DNA of 64,000 bases from Liopterus haemorrhoidalis (lineage: Eukaryota; Arthropoda; Insecta; Coleoptera; Dytiscidae). Below are positions 62,206-64,000 of the stretch, one piece after another. Each line of letters begins with the position of its first letter. Position 1 is the first letter of the stretch. The notes below the pieces were generated by a model. The model made no database searches. It saw only the letters and a list, made by a program, of their open reading frames with translations, and had not been told where the DNA came from. The position numbers and the translations under genes were made by a program. The DNA lies in NCBI GenBank assembly GCA_963971575.1, contig OZ020625.1:124001-188000 (forward strand), written 5' to 3'.

Positions 62206-62989
62206 TTAACTAAAAATAGAGACCTGGTATCTTCAGAAAAATGCCGACCGATGGTGCCCAAAAAGAGATTTATAGAAATATTTGCGTGTTTCAATGTTAT
62301 CGAATCTCATTCGTATTAACAAATTACGAATTTAGATAAAAAAAAAATTAAGTCAATATTTTTGGCGAATCTAAAAATATAATTTTGGAAGCGACCTCTG
62401 GAGGTATCTAGGTAATCTGTTAACAGAGACAAGTCATAAATAAACAAGAAAATATATTATATATTTGTACTTTAATTATATAAATAATTTGAGCAAAATG
62501 TACAAAATATTAAAACTACTCTTATCTATATGTACAGGGGCTTAACTGACTAACAGTCTTTTCTATTGGGGGAGCGGGATAACAGGGGGGGGGGGTGCAC
62601 GACTTACGCCAATATCTCTAAAACACTTCCAAAAAGACGTTACACATATCACAGGCGTCCATAGTGAGGGCAAAAATTGCGCAAATAGCCATCGATGCTC
62701 TCAGCCAATTTTATTAATTTACCTTTTGCACTCTCGACTTGTAAAGCAGCATTTACACTCTCCAAGTTTGTCAATTCAACAAAAAAAAGTACATATATTT
62801 TTATTAACTTTTTTTTTTACTTCTGCTGTTACTGGGGATGCTAGATATATTCCCACCCCTCAGTCTACGCCCAAAGTAACTTTTTAATTTTTTTAAATTT
62901 TGAATTCGAGTAATTTTTTTATTTTTATTTTTTTTTTTTTCTTTATTTATGCCCATTATTATCATAATTTTTTTTTGTATTTCAAAATA
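62206..62989. other. Intergenic stretch, no gene recognised
   Basis: AT-rich with a G-run at about 62586-62595 and T-runs at about 62920-62975. Nothing coding is supported. Confidence 0.4.
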
Positions 62990-63564
62990 CAGACGATTCT
63001 GCTTAAATGGGCCACCGCTTAGTTGGGGCAGCCGCTTATTTGAGCCAAAACTCAAAGAACAGAAACCAAACCAATGAACCAACAGTAAATTTACATGTTT
63101 AATTGGGACAACATTCCGCTTAATTGGGACAGTTAAGATCACAGTACATATTATGTTACATATTCTCAAGAAAATGTACAAAGAATTTAATATTACAGCG
63201 TTATTTTATGCAGGAAGGAAATGAAGGGAGCCCTACATCCGCACTGAATACCTGTGCTGATTTTGTAGAAGTGAAATGTTACAAAAACAAAAGACAGACT
63301 ACACTTGACGCATTTTCGTATTGAATTAAATTGTATGTACCTATTTATTATTTTATTTTGGAATTTATTATTATTTTTTCTTAAAAGTTTATATTTTTTG
63401 GTTATATGTAATTTATAGTTTTGTCCAAGAGTTTATAAAATAAAATTATTGAAAGAAAAATATGCATTGTTTAATTTTATGTGAAATTCGCTTAATTGGG
63501 GCAGCCGCTTAATTGGGCCAAAATGCCTAAGTCCCGATGTGTCCCAATTAAGCGGAATCGACTG
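62990..63564 (+). mobile_element. pogo/Tigger-like MITE, second copy
   Basis: 575 bp with the same ends as 54846-55429, flanked by TA. The better preserved transposase tail reads SALNTCADFVEVKCYKNKRQ then TTLDAFSY, the usual Tigger C-terminal TTLDAFF-like end. Confidence 0.85.
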
Positions 63565-64000
63565 TACTTCACTAGTTCAATCAGCCAACGAAATAGGCCT
63601 CGTCATCACCGAAAATAAAGGGCTTTTTTTTAATTTCCAAAATATATTTTCAAAACATCAGCCGTCACACAGTGTCCAAAAAAATAATATTTTGAAAATA
63701 CATTTTAAAAATAAAATTTTGCCAACAAATTAGGCATTGTCATTTTTTAAAGTAGGCCGTGTTTAAAAAAAAGAGTCTTTTTAAAATTTAACACAAGTCA
63801 AATTTGAAAGACTCTTGTATTATTATTAAAGAAAATAAGGAATTGAAGCCATTAGGATTATATTATTCAATTTTGTTCAAGTATCGAAAATTTTAGAAAA
63901 TAAAATGCTGCCATCGTAATGTCTTTTTGGAACTGAATAAAAAACAATAATTTAATTTTTATTAAAACTTTTGGCGAGTCCAGAGTCGTATTTAAATAAT
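63565..64000. other. Right edge, possible LINE fragment
   Basis: Directly after the pogo element a short frame reads TSLVQSANEIGLVITENKG, which resembles the A-x-x-x-GL-x-I-x-x-x-K block of non-LTR reverse transcriptases. It is too short to assign. The remainder is AT-rich with no gene seen. Confidence 0.25.

Overview
This is a eukaryotic, almost certainly insect, genomic window. The evidence is spliced genes with GT-AG introns, a facilitated-trehalose/sugar transporter of the arthropod Tret1 type, and a dense load of Tc1/mariner, pogo, hAT, piggyBac and Harbinger fragments. A beetle is my guess, but nothing in the window proves the order.

Layout. 1-5429 is an AT-rich 20-bp satellite. 5430-43961 is a giant inverted repeat: left arm 5430-26447, spacer 26448-27127, right arm 27128-43961. 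Each arm carries, from outside to centre: the 3' part of a USF3-like bHLH gene (part of exon 3, an intron full of nested MITEs, and exon 4), a roughly 49-bp array of CTCF-like motifs, a small tandem repeat, a pair of direct repeats, and a long array of 557/670-bp satellite monomers. The spacer is an 8-bp microsatellite. The right arm runs on into the complete gene (complement, 44873 down to 39237, 4 exons, 1034 codons). The left arm is a broken copy that starts in mid exon 3 where it meets the 20-bp satellite. The arms are not identical. They differ by two MITE insertions with clean empty sites, a different number of nested MITE units, a frameshift, in-frame codon indels and different satellite monomer orders.

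44874-46123 is intergenic sequence with MITE relics. 46124-58272 (complement) is a five-exon MFS sugar transporter of 468 codons. Its introns hold TIR elements, a minisatellite whose every unit carries a 5' splice-site-like motif, and a mosaic duplication. 58273-64000 is transposon-rich intergenic DNA: piggyBac, mariner-like, Tc1 and pogo elements, and a Harbinger transposase pseudogene split by a hAT MITE.

Only two protein-coding genes look functional, USF3-like and the transporter. They lie on the same strand, about 1.25 kb apart. The transporter is downstream of nothing but repeats, and I see no functional link between the two genes. The most notable structure is the palindrome with its satellite core, which duplicates and inverts the 3' half of the transcription-factor gene.
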